A stretch of 64,000 bases of DNA from Stentor coeruleus (GCA_001970955.1 MPUH01000083.1:50451-114450), one strand, 5' to 3'. Shown: positions 10,291 through 20,912, counted from the stretch's first letter. The notes: generated from the sequence alone by a model not told the origin. Program-made: numbers and translations.

Positions 10291-10698
10291 TTAATTAATC
10301 TGATAACTAAACTGCCAACAACTAACATGATCACCAGCAGTTAATTGAACATTAGTAATATAACCACCAGTTTTATTAGGATAAACCCAAGGAATTTCAA
10401 ACGGCATATATTCTCCAGGATAAAAAGTAGTATCCACAGGGTATGGTTGATAATTCCAAAGCATACTGTTATAGCAAGTTCCTACAACAATCTGTTTTAT
10501 ATAAATTTTCTGTTTAAAAATCCCATCCATAGTAATCAAAGCTGGATATGAAGCTTTAGGAGGCCAAGGTAAAACATTGAAATAAATAATATCAAAAGTT
10601 TTCGTACTGCCACAATTAGTGCCAATTGATGCTTGATTCAAAGGTAAAAATTCTCCATAGACATAAAGATGTATGGATAGGAGAATAAAATAAAGCAT
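10291..10698 (-). CDS. Secreted ML-domain (MD-2/NPC2-like) lipid-binding protein
   Basis: A 135-aa protein with an N-terminal hydrophobic signal peptide (MLYFILLSIHLYVYG) followed by a small domain of beta-strand character. Four Cys residues remain (near 29, 74, 128 and in the loop), with the ending TAGDHVSCWQFSYQI. The pattern F-x-I-P with a following Y-x-T-x-V-x-L, then D-x-x-x-S-C-W, is typical of the C-terminal half of ML (E1/DerP2) folds such as NPC2 and GM2 activator. Such proteins bind lipids in the lumen of lysosomes or phagosomes. The assignment rests on length, signal and pattern only. It ends at TAA. Confidence 0.5.
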   Translation of the reverse strand: MLYFILLSIHLYVYGEFLPLNQASIGTNCGSTKTFDIIYFNVLPWPPKASYPALITMDGIFKQKIYIKQIVVGTCYNSMLWNYQPYPVDTTFYPGEYMPFEIPWVYPNKTGGYITNVQLTAGDHVSCWQFSYQIN

Positions 10699-11139
10699 TT
10701 ATTTGACAAAAAATACAATCAAATATAAAGTCTGATAATATTTTGTATACAAAAAAGATCCTTGTAAATTATTGTACCTAGAAACTATATTACTACATAT
10801 TATCGATTTATCTCCATATTTGGTTATGCTTAAACATAATCAAATACACAAAAAGTCTCTCAAATAAAAAGCTTTAATCATCATCTTATATATATATTCT
10901 ACCTCAATCAACTTTTAACTAAAATTTCCTATTATTCCTTTTAAAATCATATACCCAAACGATTTTCTCTATTTTTCCAATCTGCCTTATAATTATTATC
11001 CCTTTATCTTCACCCAACCCAATCTCATCTTTAATAGCCAATCCCTTTCTCATATAAAATCTCTCTAATGTCTTAGTTTATTCATATAGAAATTCTAAAT
11101 CCTATCAGCATAATAAAACTATTTTGATTAACTAACTAC
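10699..11139. other. Spacer
   Basis: About 440 bp between the ML-domain and EF-hand genes, both on the minus strand. No gene or clear motif seen. Confidence 0.5.
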
Positions 11140-11427
11140 TTATTCTAAGAGTGCTTCCAGAAGTTGTCTTATGAGCTCCTTAAATTCACAGACATCTATG
11201 TTCCCAGACCCATCAGTGTCAAGTTTATTAAGGGCTTCATCAACTTTTTCGTCACTTGGTGAAGCAAGGTTTGCTTCACGAGCTACGCTTATCATAGCAG
11301 TTTTCAATTCTTTTCTATCAATTTTCCCTGATCCATCAGCATCCACTGCATCAAACACAGCCTTTGTTACTTGAGTAAGCTTATCGTCGTCAGCAAGAAT
11401 ATCTTGAATGTCTTTGACTGTGCTCAT
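11140..11427 (-). CDS. Small two-EF-hand calcium-binding protein
   Basis: A 95-aa protein with two canonical EF-hand loops: DADGSGKIDRKE and DTDGSGNIDVCE, each with Asp at positions 1, 3 and 5 and Glu at 12. Both should bind Ca2+. The size and paired hands resemble a calmodulin lobe or a small ciliate Ca2+ buffer or sensor. The first ATG in frame is at 11427; an open stretch of five more codons upstream begins only with GTG. A Leu-rich C-terminal helix (IRQLLEALLE) could be a target-binding surface. No signal peptide or membrane segment. Confidence 0.85.
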   Translation of the reverse strand: MSTVKDIQDILADDDKLTQVTKAVFDAVDADGSGKIDRKELKTAMISVAREANLASPSDEKVDEALNKLDTDGSGNIDVCEFKELIRQLLEALLE

Positions 11428-12699
11428 ATTTATTATAGCCACTATATCATCTTAGATAAGGTATTTAATAGTCCCTTATAAAAATTAGAAGCTCAATTAG
11501 GTACTTATTATGGTTTATGATTAATAATTTACAATAGCGATAAAATTCTATTTCTAATAGAATTGGATAGGTTTTATAGTATAATTAGACTAAAATATTA
11601 TAAGCAGAGAATGGTTTGGGGTTAAAAGAGGGTGTTTGAGTAATGGGATTATTAATGGGCTGTATTTTTCAAACAATTTTTGAGGATCAATGGATTTGCA
11701 AGTCTTTAACCATATAATTATAAGAAGGTTATGAGAATTTTATAGCTTTGGTAGTGATTAAGTATAGTTTTAGAGGTTTAACTTGGATTAATGCTTAAAA
11801 AAAACTAAAATATTTAGAAGGGGTTTATAAAGGTAGATAAAATTCAGATATTCTTGATATTATTTTATTTAAACTATGATATTAAGGATTGCAGATTTGA
11901 GATTTTTCCTTGAAAGTAGAGGAAATCATATATTTGAAGGAATTTCGAAGAGGATAAGATGATAAAATTTTAAGTTTTTTGATTCTGATTATGAAAACTT
12001 GAAATATTATATTTGCGATAATTTGATGATTTTACAATAAAATAATAATATTGCTGTGATATAAATATATTTTTTATTTGATAATATTTTTGTTTTTCAA
12101 GAATGTTTGTGATTTGGGTTTGAGGGTTTTTGATTTTTAATTTTTAGATTAACGGTAAAATATAGGTATTAAAATAACTGAGGATCAAATTGTTATATAG
12201 TAATTTTAGTAGATAGAAGAAATATTAAACAATAGTAAGATGAGAAAATATAAAGTTTTTTAACTATTTAATTTTAGCTAGCATGATATATATTTAAATA
12301 GAATATATAATCAAATTTTAGCATTTAATACTTTCAGATTTAAAACCAACAATTCATCAAAAAAATATCACTAAAAATACTCATTATCAAATTTAAAACT
12401 ATTATTTTTATTCGGCATTACTAACTTTAATCTAACTAGCGAAGCACCTATCATATAAAAATATAAATTTGATACTATATAATTCCCAAACTATTAATAT
12501 GTAAAAACTATATTAAATAAAGCATTCAATAAAAAAATCATCACTTAAAATTAAAATCAATAAACCCTACTAATTTTATACCCATCACAAACTTCCAACT
12601 TCTAAATCAATCTACAACAAATTCTAATCATATCCCTAACCTTTTCACTTTTATAAAACTAGAAATCCAAATCAATTAAATTTCTCAAATATAAATATA
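11428..12699. other. Spacer, about 1.3 kb
   Basis: Very AT-rich. The first half is G-rich and C-poor on the + strand (upstream of the minus EF-hand gene); from about 12300 it turns C-rich and G-poor. I see no gene. Confidence 0.6.
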
Positions 12700-13236
12700 T
12701 TATTCATTATATTCTTTATTAGTTTCTTCTTCTAAAACTCCCAAAAATTCTTTAAGCAAATTATTGCACCCTAAGGCAAAGAAAGTACTTCTCTAATAGC
12801 ACATCTCAAAGTTTGTCTCTGTGTAACTTTTGTCATATATTCTTGTATCAAAGATTTCACAGTATAATGTTTATAAATAATACTAGCAATTGCTTTTATA
12901 ACATAAGAGTGACTATCATGAATCCTAATAATCAATGTACGAAAACTCCCTGGGCTCAAAAGTCGCAATCCTTTAGCTGCTTGAGCTCTAACAATATAAT
13001 TCTTGATCTTTATCAAAGCTTCAATAAGAGTTAATTCTCCTTTGGTTCAGTATTGATCAATACATTGTACACATATGTCTCTTATTTCTTTAACTGGATC
13101 TTTTAAATATCTTATATATAAAGGAAGAAGGGTTTTTGGTTTCAAATAATTCATTTTAAGATTTCAAATAAGTCAATTAAGTTTTACTACTTTCAGCTAT
13201 AGATTTCATTGATAAAAGTGCTTCTTTTCTTATCTG
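12700..13236 (-). pseudogene. Decayed 3' continuation of the HEAT-repeat gene
   Basis: Past the stop at 13237 the sequence still reads as HEAT-type helices, but broken. IRKEALLSMKSIAE is followed by two in-frame TAA codons; then, after a frame change, YIRYLKDPVKEIRD; then an in-frame TGA; then an 82-codon open stretch (RAQAAKGLRLLSPGSFRTL and on); then another frame change before NNLLKEFLGVLEEE ending at TAA 12700-12702. No GTA...TAG intron of 15 or 16 nt can remove these stops: after the two GTs near 13190 there is no AG for more than 70 nt. It is therefore a decayed tail, unless the assembly is wrong here. Confidence 0.65.
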
Positions 13237-14331
13237 TTAAGTACGGTCGATACTTAGTTTATATAAAGTTTCTATAACATAATCAATATTGTTGTTATTA
13301 ACATTTGCTTTACCTAAAGCTTTGATAATTGAGGTTCTAAAGATAATATTGCTTAATGGTTCTTTGTTAAGTATATCAATCATGATTTTTTCTCCTTGTA
13401 CACCAAGTCTAACTATGGTCTCAGCAACTGTAGCTCTATTAATTGACCCTTCTTTAAGTATCTTAAGTAAAACTGGTATCGCAATATTAGCCACAGAAGG
13501 ACCTGCTGAAGCTATAGATATACAAGCAGCGCTACGTACTTTCCAAAACTCATCTTTTAGTAAAATCAATAAATCATTTATCGCTTTTGATACTTCTGTA
13601 CCAAGTCGACCAATAGCCAAAGCTGCCATATTCCTAATCTGCCCTGATCCATTAAGTGCATCTTGGGCAAGAGCAGGGACAATAATAGTTTTCTGTATAA
13701 GGTTTGTTACAACAAGTTTCTCTAACACCCAAGCTTGAAAATAAGGGAATTCTTTATTAGCCAGTTTAATCAAACTTTCAACACCTGAAAATCCTAAATG
13801 AAAAATACATGAAAAAGCTGCCTGATGAAGGTTAATGTGTGAAGAAGTTTCATCATGAATAATCATCAATATCATTAAAGGTATTTTTTCTATATTTATA
13901 GGATGAAGGCCTATAGTCCCAATAATCTCCAGCATATATTCTAAAAACTCATCATCAAGTTCTTCCCATTTGTCTAAAAAACGTAGTAATTCTTCTAATA
14001 TAATTTCTATAACAGAATCAGTAACTTTGTCTATAGCAATATTATACAAATGGTGAAGTGCTGTAAATTTTACATCTTTGCTAAAACTTTTAAGATGTTC
14101 TAAGCATTTAACAGCTTTTGATTTGGGAGATAAGTTTTCTATCCCATAAAACTCTGTGCTTTTTACATTTTCTAAACTTTTTTTCAGTTGTTCTGCTTTG
14201 ATGATAAAAGGATGACTTTCTGAGTGATAATTGCTGAATTTTTTCGCGGTTATGTTATCGATATTTCCTTTGGTTGGGCTTGCATCCATTTTGCTGTCTG
14301 ATTTTTGAATGCTTTGTTTTAGGATTTTCAT
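13237..14331 (-). CDS. HEAT-repeat protein, probably truncated
   Basis: A 364-aa open frame of repeated helical pairs with HEAT/armadillo-type spacing, such as LNGSGQIRNMAALAIGRLG, DEFWKVRSAACISIASAGP and EGSINRATVAETIVRLG. These solenoids bind partner proteins; no specific partner is indicated. The frame is also open for about 105 codons upstream of ATG 14331 (to about 14650), with natural-looking Ser/Asn/Lys-rich coding sequence but no in-frame ATG and no fitting intron. Downstream, the repeat series continues in broken form. With its lost 5' start and 3' nonsense mutations, this may be a recent pseudogene or a shortened gene. Confidence 0.6.
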   Translation of the reverse strand: MKILKQSIQKSDSKMDASPTKGNIDNITAKKFSNYHSESHPFIIKAEQLKKSLENVKSTEFYGIENLSPKSKAVKCLEHLKSFSKDVKFTALHHLYNIAIDKVTDSVIEIILEELLRFLDKWEELDDEFLEYMLEIIGTIGLHPINIEKIPLMILMIIHDETSSHINLHQAAFSCIFHLGFSGVESLIKLANKEFPYFQAWVLEKLVVTNLIQKTIIVPALAQDALNGSGQIRNMAALAIGRLGTEVSKAINDLLILLKDEFWKVRSAACISIASAGPSVANIAIPVLLKILKEGSINRATVAETIVRLGVQGEKIMIDILNKEPLSNIIFRTSIIKALGKANVNNNNIDYVIETLYKLSIDRT

Positions 14332-14650
14332 GCGTTTTTTTTTGGATGGGGAACTTATAGACCAATCTTGTTCTAAGACATTAGATAAGATTTGTTTAGA
14401 TGTACTTTGGGCTCTGATTGGTAAGTTGTTAGATTCACCTGAGATATTGTTTCTGGCTTTATTTATTGACCGTTGGGGTGTTGCTTGGTTTTTGGAAGTG
14501 TTATTTCGGTTAGAGCTCGGAGTGTATTCTAGTTCTTCCGATTGATCTGGAGAAATTTTAGCGAATATGTGTGAGAATTTTAAATAGATTTTTATGTTTG
14601 GGTATACAGGGCGGTAAAATATAAAAAAAGTTGTAAATTGAGGTAGATGA

Positions 14651-15065
14651 ATGAGTTAAGAAAATATCGAAGAAAAAAAAGTTCATATTCATCGTCAAGA
14701 GAGATGTATTGTATGCTCATTTTCTATTATATTTTCAGAAGTTAGAAAAAGCTTAAACTAATAAACACACAAAAATATGAAAAATATTTTTTTGGAAGTT
14801 GTGTGTAAAATCAAATCCTATATATCTAAATTACCTTTAATCAAAAAAAAATTACCAAAAACTCTAGAAAGACTTTGAATTTAAAATCGTATCATAATAC
14901 CTAAAAAACTTAAGCTCATATTATTACGTTAATAAAATATTTATATGCAATAAACATAAAGACTGATTTATTATAAATATATAATAAAAGAAGTAATCTA
15001 TAAGTTTGATAATTGTTCATCAAGTTTTATATACTTTTTTGTTTTTGTTTTATACTCTAACTAAT
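14651..15065. other. Divergent spacer
   Basis: About 400 bp between the HEAT gene (minus) and the LITAF gene (plus). AT-rich, no gene seen. Confidence 0.5.
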
Positions 15066-15923
15066 ATGGATATTTGCCAAGACTCCCTTGAATTACCACG
15101 CCCGCTATCAAAGTTAATTGAGTATACAGAAGTCCGTGAAGGNTCAAAGTTAATTGAGTATACAGAAGTCCGTGAAGGAGAAAACAAACCCCGTCAAGTT
15201 TTCATGCCAGTGTTTTTTAGGACAACTCATTCGCCAAGTCATCAAAGGCAAGAAAGTTTAAATCCTGTTTTTAACGGTAAAAAATCAAATTTAAGTGAAA
15301 TACTGCTTAGCCTTAGAGAAAAACCCAAACCCAAAAGCAGCTTAAAGAACCCAGAAGGTAGCAAAAAACAAAAAACTGTATCGTTCTGTAGCCTACTTGA
15401 AATGAGCTCCCCTGAAGCACTGACTAATTCTGTAATTTACCTTGGGGAAAAGACTGAAAAAGATATCTGCGAAGATAGTCTCGAACAGGATTCAAACAAA
15501 TCTGAGTTCACAACAACAGCTAACTCTATCAACAACGAAAATATCGAAAATAAACAAGAAAAATTCCCTGATACTGCCACAAGTACTCAACAAAATTTAG
15601 AATTCCGAGAAGAAAGTGAAGAAGACCCACAAAGCCCAATCAGTTTTGAAGAAGCTCCTAAATTTCCTTTTGAAGAGGAAGTTCGTAGTAGTATGGGAAA
15701 TAGAGAAGTTGAATTTAATGAGTTTTCTACTGTTGCGTTTTGTGAAAAATGTGATATGGAAATCGTTACAGCAGTGAGTTTTGAAAAAGTTAAAGGTGAA
15801 GGATGTGGAAGTGTTGCTGAATGGATTTTATGTTGGGCTTTACCTACTTGTATGTATAGGAAAAAAAAGCTTATTCATAAGTGCCCGAATTGCGGTTTTG
15901 ATATAGCTAAATTTGATTGGTAG
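15066..15923 (+). CDS. LITAF-domain protein
   Basis: About 273 aa once the assembly duplication at 15108-15178 is removed (36 nt, in frame). Residues 1-190 are disordered, rich in Ser/Glu/Lys. The C-terminal 65 residues form a LITAF zinc module: first knuckle FCEKCDME, then a hydrophobic, membrane-inserting helix (VAEWILCWALPTCMY) and a second knuckle HKCPNCGFDI, i.e. C-x2-C and H-x-C-x2-C. LITAF proteins sit on the cytosolic face of late endosomes and lysosomes as monotopic membrane proteins. The first true ATG is 15066; the frame upstream has no ATG. It ends at TAG. Confidence 0.85.
   Translation: MDICQDSLELPRPLSKLIEYTEVREXSKLIEYTEVREGENKPRQVFMPVFFRTTHSPSHQRQESLNPVFNGKKSNLSEILLSLREKPKPKSSLKNPEGSKKQKTVSFCSLLEMSSPEALTNSVIYLGEKTEKDICEDSLEQDSNKSEFTTTANSINNENIENKQEKFPDTATSTQQNLEFREESEEDPQSPISFEEAPKFPFEEEVRSSMGNREVEFNEFSTVAFCEKCDMEIVTAVSFEKVKGEGCGSVAEWILCWALPTCMYRKKKLIHKCPNCGFDIAKFDW
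15108..15178. repeat. Assembly join with duplicated ends (N at 15143)
   Basis: Bases 15108-15142 and 15144-15178 are identical (35 nt) around one N. With the N, the excess is 36 nt, so the LITAF gene stays in frame but gains 12 false codons. Confidence 0.9.
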
Positions 15924-16372
15924 CGTAATTGTATGTTAATTCTCTTGTTGGGTTTTATAAAATCTTTTTTAGGTTAAGATATATTATGAAGGTTAATGAG
16001 GAGTGTTGTAGAAATTAAATTTGGGAAACCAAAATTTTCAAACCAAAATAATCTAAAAAATTACTTAATACATATAATTTCCATAAATCATCTAAGTATC
16101 ATAATTACTAATCAAAAAATCACACAACTAAAATTCAAAAAATCCTCACCCATATCATTTTCCCCCTAACCATACATTCATCTCAAAACTCTCTAACGTC
16201 ATACCCAGGATAAAATCTTATTTTCATCCATTAACACCAAACTAAAAATCTTAAAAAAATCCTCTTTCTCCTAATCCAATCTCATCATTCAAAACCTAGC
16301 CACCCCATCCTACTTTTAATCCAAAACTTCATCCAAACTTTTTACTCAATCCTAAAAATTCCTATAATAATA
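15924..16372. promoter_or_regulatory. G-depleted region upstream of MORN gene
   Basis: About 450 bp. By my count, bases 16021-16320 hold only 8 G, against many C, on the coding strand. The last part before the ATG has a TATAATAATAATGG context. No defined promoter box can be named. Confidence 0.45.
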
Positions 16373-17281
16373 ATGGGCTCAGTAAAATCGTCATGTTGTG
16401 AAGAAAAAAAGCCTCCAGAAGTTGAAATCCTAACAAAAAACGAAGAAAAAAAAGCTCTTTTTTCCATGTGCGAAACCGTTAACGCTCAAGGTTCGACAAT
16501 GACTCAAAGTAAAATCTCTAAAATTGCAGCAATTGAAAGCCGTATGGATCCATTTCTATTTGACTCAAACAGTAGCGATGAAGGTATCGAAACTTTCCAA
16601 TCTCCTGAAGGCTGGGTATATATTGGCCAAGTAGATGATTTAGGTAACAAACAAGGAAAAGGTATTTTTATATGGGAAGATGGTTCAAAATACATTGGCT
16701 ATTGGAAAAATAACATGGCTCATGGTAGAGGAAGAATAATACATATAGATGGAGATGTTTATGAAGGGGATTGGATATGTGATAAAGCTGAAGGACAAGG
16801 GAAATATTTATATAGTGATGGTTCAGCATATGAAGGTGAATGGAAAGATGATAAACAAGAAGGAAAAGGTATTCAAAATTGGGCTGATGGAAGCTATTAT
16901 AAAGGAGAGTTTTCTAAAGGTTTTAAACATGGAAATGGGGAGTTTTATTGGGCTGATGGGTCAAGTTATATTGGGAGTTTTAAAGAAAATGTCATTTCAG
17001 GATTTGGGGTGTATGTCTGGCCTGATAAAAGAAAATATGAAGGGGAATGGGGTAATAATAAAATGCATGGGAAAGGAATTTATGTTTGGCCTGATGGGAA
17101 GGTTTATAAAGGAGAGTATTATGAAGATAAAAGACATGGATATGGGGAACTTACATGTCCAGATGGGTCGAAGTATAAAGGAAACTGGAAGAATGGGAAA
17201 AAAAATGGGACTGGGGTTAGAATTGACCCTAGTGGCAATGCTGTTGAAGGGAACTGGAATGATGATGTGCAAGTTAATTAA
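16373..17281 (+). CDS. MORN-repeat protein with acylated N-terminus
   Basis: A 302-aa protein. It begins MGSVKSSCC, a good N-myristoylation (Gly2) and palmitoylation (Cys8, Cys9) signal, so it is probably membrane-anchored. From about residue 80 there are roughly nine MORN repeats of the form YxGxWxxxxxxGxGxxxxxDG, for example YEGEWKDDKQEGKGIQNWAD and YKGEFSKGFKHGNGEFYWAD. MORN repeats form flat beta structures and, in protists, often act as cortical or basal-body scaffolds or as fusions to PIP kinases. No kinase domain is present. The C-terminus ends shortly after the last repeat. Confidence 0.9.
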   Translation: MGSVKSSCCEEKKPPEVEILTKNEEKKALFSMCETVNAQGSTMTQSKISKIAAIESRMDPFLFDSNSSDEGIETFQSPEGWVYIGQVDDLGNKQGKGIFIWEDGSKYIGYWKNNMAHGRGRIIHIDGDVYEGDWICDKAEGQGKYLYSDGSAYEGEWKDDKQEGKGIQNWADGSYYKGEFSKGFKHGNGEFYWADGSSYIGSFKENVISGFGVYVWPDKRKYEGEWGNNKMHGKGIYVWPDGKVYKGEYYEDKRHGYGELTCPDGSKYKGNWKNGKKNGTGVRIDPSGNAVEGNWNDDVQVN

Positions 17282-17587
17282 ATATGTGAATATAAATTAT
17301 GAATGGAGTGAAGGGATTTTGAAATAGAAAATTATTATGTGATTGAGTTATCCTTTTTTTTGTGGGTTGAGAAATACAAATTTTAGTAAATGATGTGCTT
17401 TAAAAAATTATGATATATCAGTACTTAGGGATTTATTGAATGAAAGAGTTTTCGTTTTATGTTTTATATTTTATCAAAAATAAATTTTAATAATAATATC
17501 TATTATTAGAACATAAAAATTAATCTTTGGTAATGGAGTTACTGATAAGTGAAGAGTTTTCATGGTAATATCATTCAGAAGATATTA
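17282..17587. other. Spacer
   Basis: About 300 bp 3' of the MORN gene, G-rich at first. Nothing recognised. Confidence 0.4.
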
Positions 17588-17713
17588 TTAATTAATTAAT
17601 TTCTTTGCAATTCCATTGCTATTGAAGATTGGCTTAAGATTCTCGAAATAGTCCATGTAAGGGTTAATCTTGTAGGGCCCTAACTTTACTGCATCTCTTA
17701 TTAAAAACATCAT
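17588..17713 (-). CDS. Candidate 41-aa small protein
   Basis: A short frame starting at a double ATG after TTTATAAA and reading MMFLIRDAVKLGPYKINPYM, then DYFENLKPIFNSNGIAKKL, ending at TAA. Its balanced codon use and amino-acid mix differ from the AT-rich noise around it, which is why I list it. It could be a small organelle subunit or the last exon of a longer gene, but I found no upstream exon and recognise no family. It lies alone between the 3' ends of the MORN and ATG11-like genes. Confidence 0.35.
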   Translation of the reverse strand: MMFLIRDAVKLGPYKINPYMDYFENLKPIFNSNGIAKKLIN

Positions 17714-17884
17714 TTTATAAACTAATAATAAGTGGAAAATGAGAATTTTAACTATTTTATACAATCATATTATAGGCTTTTTTTTCTTTTAGAAATATCA
17801 TCAATGTGTATTTTCAACTCATTTTCAAATTACTCACATTCAAAATTAATCATAAGTTTTATTAGTATTCTAAACTTAACCTAG

Positions 17885-19732
17885 CTAAAAGATTTCTCTT
17901 TTTCTTATTTCTTCATTCAATTTTTTGTTTTTTTCTTTTACGTTTGTCAAAATATTTTCAAGTCGTTTCTTGTACTCCAGATCAAAAAGCCTAAGATTTT
18001 TTGATCTTTCTTCTACTTCTTTATGCCCATTTTTCATTATACTCAGTTCATCGTCAAAATTTAAAATTATTTTTAGCAAATGTTCTTTTTGTTCTGAAAT
18101 TTCCTTTATTTCTGTGTCTGTGCTTTCAATGCTTTTGTTTAAGATTGAAATTTCAGTATTTAAATTATTCATACTACAGGCAAAGCTTTCTTGCTGAGTT
18201 TTAATGAGCTTTTTATAAAATTTATGGATTTGATCTTTTGAAACTTCAGGTGCTTGCATCAATTCAGTTTTTAAGTTAGAGTCATAGCTTCTCTTTAGTA
18301 AATCATTTGTGTGCTTGCAAACCTTTATCGGATAATTATAAATACTCTTAACAGCTCTCATAGGTATAATCTTCCCATATGTATCCAAAAACTTCTTTTG
18401 GCTCTCAGCTTCTTCAGCTAAAAATTTTTGTATAATTTCAAAAAACTTCTCACTTTTCAACCTTCCAAGACTATTCACATCTTGTTCCAAAGCTTTCTGC
18501 GGGTCAAAAACAATCGAATGCACCTCCAAAATCTTTGAATTCTCCTCAAGCTTTTTCAAAACCATTAAATACTTATCCAACTTATGCTTGAAAACTGCTT
18601 TTACTTTAAAACTGCATTTATGAGAAAAATTCACATAGTTTTTATAAAATCGATTCATAGCAACAATTCTTTCATTGATAGTTTTTTCAAAAATTTCACA
18701 ATCTTGAAGTATTCTTTTCATCGATGCATCATTATTAGAAAAATAAGTAATCTGTTTTTCCCTCTCTTTTTCTAACCTTTGCTCTATATTCCTAAGTTCA
18801 TGACTATCCAAATTTGGTATTTGGATCATTGCAAGATGATTAGAATAACGACTATAAACACGACAGACTCTAAAATTTTCCATAAAAAGTCCTTCATGAT
18901 CATGTAGAAGCCTAGGATTTGCTTGTGATAAAGCATTTTCAATCCCGAACTCCAACTTGGATAAGGAATCTAATTCTCTATCTTTTTCTTTTTCTATTTC
19001 ATTAAACTTTCTTTGACATGTTCTTAGTTTAGTTCTAAGGATTTCATATTTCGCTGCAAGAGCACTTGGAAAAGCTATAAGATTTTCTGCTTGTGTTTGA
19101 GATAAATTCCATAAACTTATTAGTGAATTTACATTCGAAAGAAAATTATCTTTTTTTTGTCCTAAGTAACTGTTTAAATCATAAAGTCGGTGTTCTATTG
19201 ATGAAAAAATAGTTTTAACTGAGTTGAGATAAAGTGAACATGTGTTAAGTATAGCTTGAGAAGATTTTAGACGATTTCTTAGAACTAGACTTGATTCAGA
19301 GATATATTCTAGTGATGTTCGATATTGGGCATATGTATTTACCATACTTTTAGACAGACTAAAAAGAAGTCGTTCGTATGTGAGCATGATTTCAGAATAT
19401 AGAGTTGAATATTCGCTTGGGAAACTGAAGGGTTCACTAATAATTTCAACTCTAGGAAAGTTATTGAAAGTATTCCAATCAGCTTTTACTATAGGGAATT
19501 CTAGGTTTACTTTGTCTTTTCTGAGTACTACAAGAAATTGATCTTCTCCAGTAATGTAATGACTTACTAGCGCTGAGTCTTCACAGTAATATCCTTCAGA
19601 TGATATTATGAAAATCTTGTTTTCTTCAATCATCATAGATTTTGCAGCTTGGCTTATAATGCTTGAGATACTGTCTGTATTGAGTTTTTCTTGTAAGACC
19701 CTGCCTTTATCCGCATCTATTACTATAACCAT
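17885..19732 (-). CDS. ATG11/FIP200-like coiled-coil scaffold (autophagy), tentative
   Basis: A 615-aa, largely coiled-coil protein. The first 80 residues (MVIVIDADKGRVLQEKL through FLVVLRKDKV) have the strand-helix-strand look of a ubiquitin-like domain with a regulated-response style of sequence, followed by a helical region with YERLLFSLSKSMVNTYAQYR and a long series of heptads. This order, a ubiquitin-like head then an ATG17/ATG11-type helical rod, fits ATG11/FIP200, the scaffold of the ATG1 kinase complex. The usual C-terminal claw domain is not obvious, and the protein is shorter than plant or animal members (about 1100-1600 aa). The true ATG is 19732; the 14 codons upstream start with TTG only. 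Other coiled-coil families remain possible. Confidence 0.45.
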   Translation of the reverse strand: MVIVIDADKGRVLQEKLNTDSISSIISQAAKSMMIEENKIFIISSEGYYCEDSALVSHYITGEDQFLVVLRKDKVNLEFPIVKADWNTFNNFPRVEIISEPFSFPSEYSTLYSEIMLTYERLLFSLSKSMVNTYAQYRTSLEYISESSLVLRNRLKSSQAILNTCSLYLNSVKTIFSSIEHRLYDLNSYLGQKKDNFLSNVNSLISLWNLSQTQAENLIAFPSALAAKYEILRTKLRTCQRKFNEIEKEKDRELDSLSKLEFGIENALSQANPRLLHDHEGLFMENFRVCRVYSRYSNHLAMIQIPNLDSHELRNIEQRLEKEREKQITYFSNNDASMKRILQDCEIFEKTINERIVAMNRFYKNYVNFSHKCSFKVKAVFKHKLDKYLMVLKKLEENSKILEVHSIVFDPQKALEQDVNSLGRLKSEKFFEIIQKFLAEEAESQKKFLDTYGKIIPMRAVKSIYNYPIKVCKHTNDLLKRSYDSNLKTELMQAPEVSKDQIHKFYKKLIKTQQESFACSMNNLNTEISILNKSIESTDTEIKEISEQKEHLLKIILNFDDELSIMKNGHKEVEERSKNLRLFDLEYKKRLENILTNVKEKNKKLNEEIRKREIF

Positions 19733-20912
19733 ACTTTTATATATCAAAACTAAAAATAAAGTGTTTTTATACAAGGGTGTAAGTGCTTTAAGGATAATCT
19801 TATGCTTATTTGCTGGTATAAAATACTGTATTGAGAATGATTTTTGTATATTTAATATGGAAATTATAACTTATCAAGAATTTCAAGGGGATTTTTTTTA
19901 GCGAGATAAATGACTTTGCTTTATGTCACTGTTTTTAAAAGACTTTAGTATGGGAAAAGTGTTGCAGATATTTTTAAAAATAAACTTGGAAGAGGAACTT
20001 AAGCCTCAGAATGGGGATATAGGTGGATGTGGCTTTTTGAATAACAATGGGAGATTTTTATATTATTTGGGAACTGTGGAGATATACTTTTAGAAATCTA
20101 CATATGAAAGATTGGCTTAGAGTTTGATATACATGAAAAACACTTTTGGGATATGGTGCGACTAGAATTGTATAGTGAAAATAGGTTGTGAACTTTATAA
20201 AGTGGGATGGAATAGAGTTAGAGAAATTATTTTGGATACTTTTAGCAATAGTGGGATAGTTATTAGGGTGTATTATGATTAAGATTAATGAAATATTCAG
20301 ATGAGTATTTTTGATTTTAATGGGCTGGCATGTGCTTTAACAAAACAAAAGATCATAAAAAAGAACTTCATCAAAAAGTATACTCAACTTCAATTGTAAA
20401 AAATAAAATTTTAGCACTCTTTGATTAGTTTTCCAAAAGCTTAGCTGTGGTTATTTTTATTACCACATCTATGAAAATATGATAATTTTAGGTATTATTT
20501 ATCTATAAAGAGTATGCAATCGAATGATAAAATCTACTTAAAAAAGCAAAGTAATACAAACACTCTTTAGTATTGCCTTTAACTCCAGAAATTGAACTTT
20601 AGAATTTTTTTATCTTGATTACCCATTGAATAATCATAAATTTATGTTATTCATTTACTTTCATCTCTAATAACTACAACTTTGATTTATTTTAACAATA
20701 TAATTTTTGCTTACAATACATACTAAATCTATATTTTATACAATTTAGCACCCAATCATAAATTTAATAAAAACATAAGTTGAGATTATACAATTTAAGG
20801 TAATATCCAAAAAAATGTATCCATATAATTATCTTTATCCTTTCTAATAAAACTTTCTCTATTATTCTTAATCTTAATTTACTCATAACGATACCAGTTA
20901 TCTAAATTTATA
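19733..20912. other. Spacer, about 1.2 kb
   Basis: AT-rich. About 19880-20330 is G-rich and C-poor on the + strand (upstream of the minus-strand scaffold gene). No gene seen. Confidence 0.6.

Noticed and set aside
13180-13260. A 16-nt intron (GTACTTAACAGATAAG) to rescue the HEAT gene.
   Set aside because: Removing it shifts the frame into an immediate stop (TTTTATCAATGA) and loses the clear HEAT reading IRKEALLSMKSIAE.
16749-17327. Second plus-strand frame through the MORN gene (Met/Lys/Gly-rich).
   Set aside because: Shifted-frame image of the periodic MORN repeats; repeats of regular DNA give long open shadow frames.
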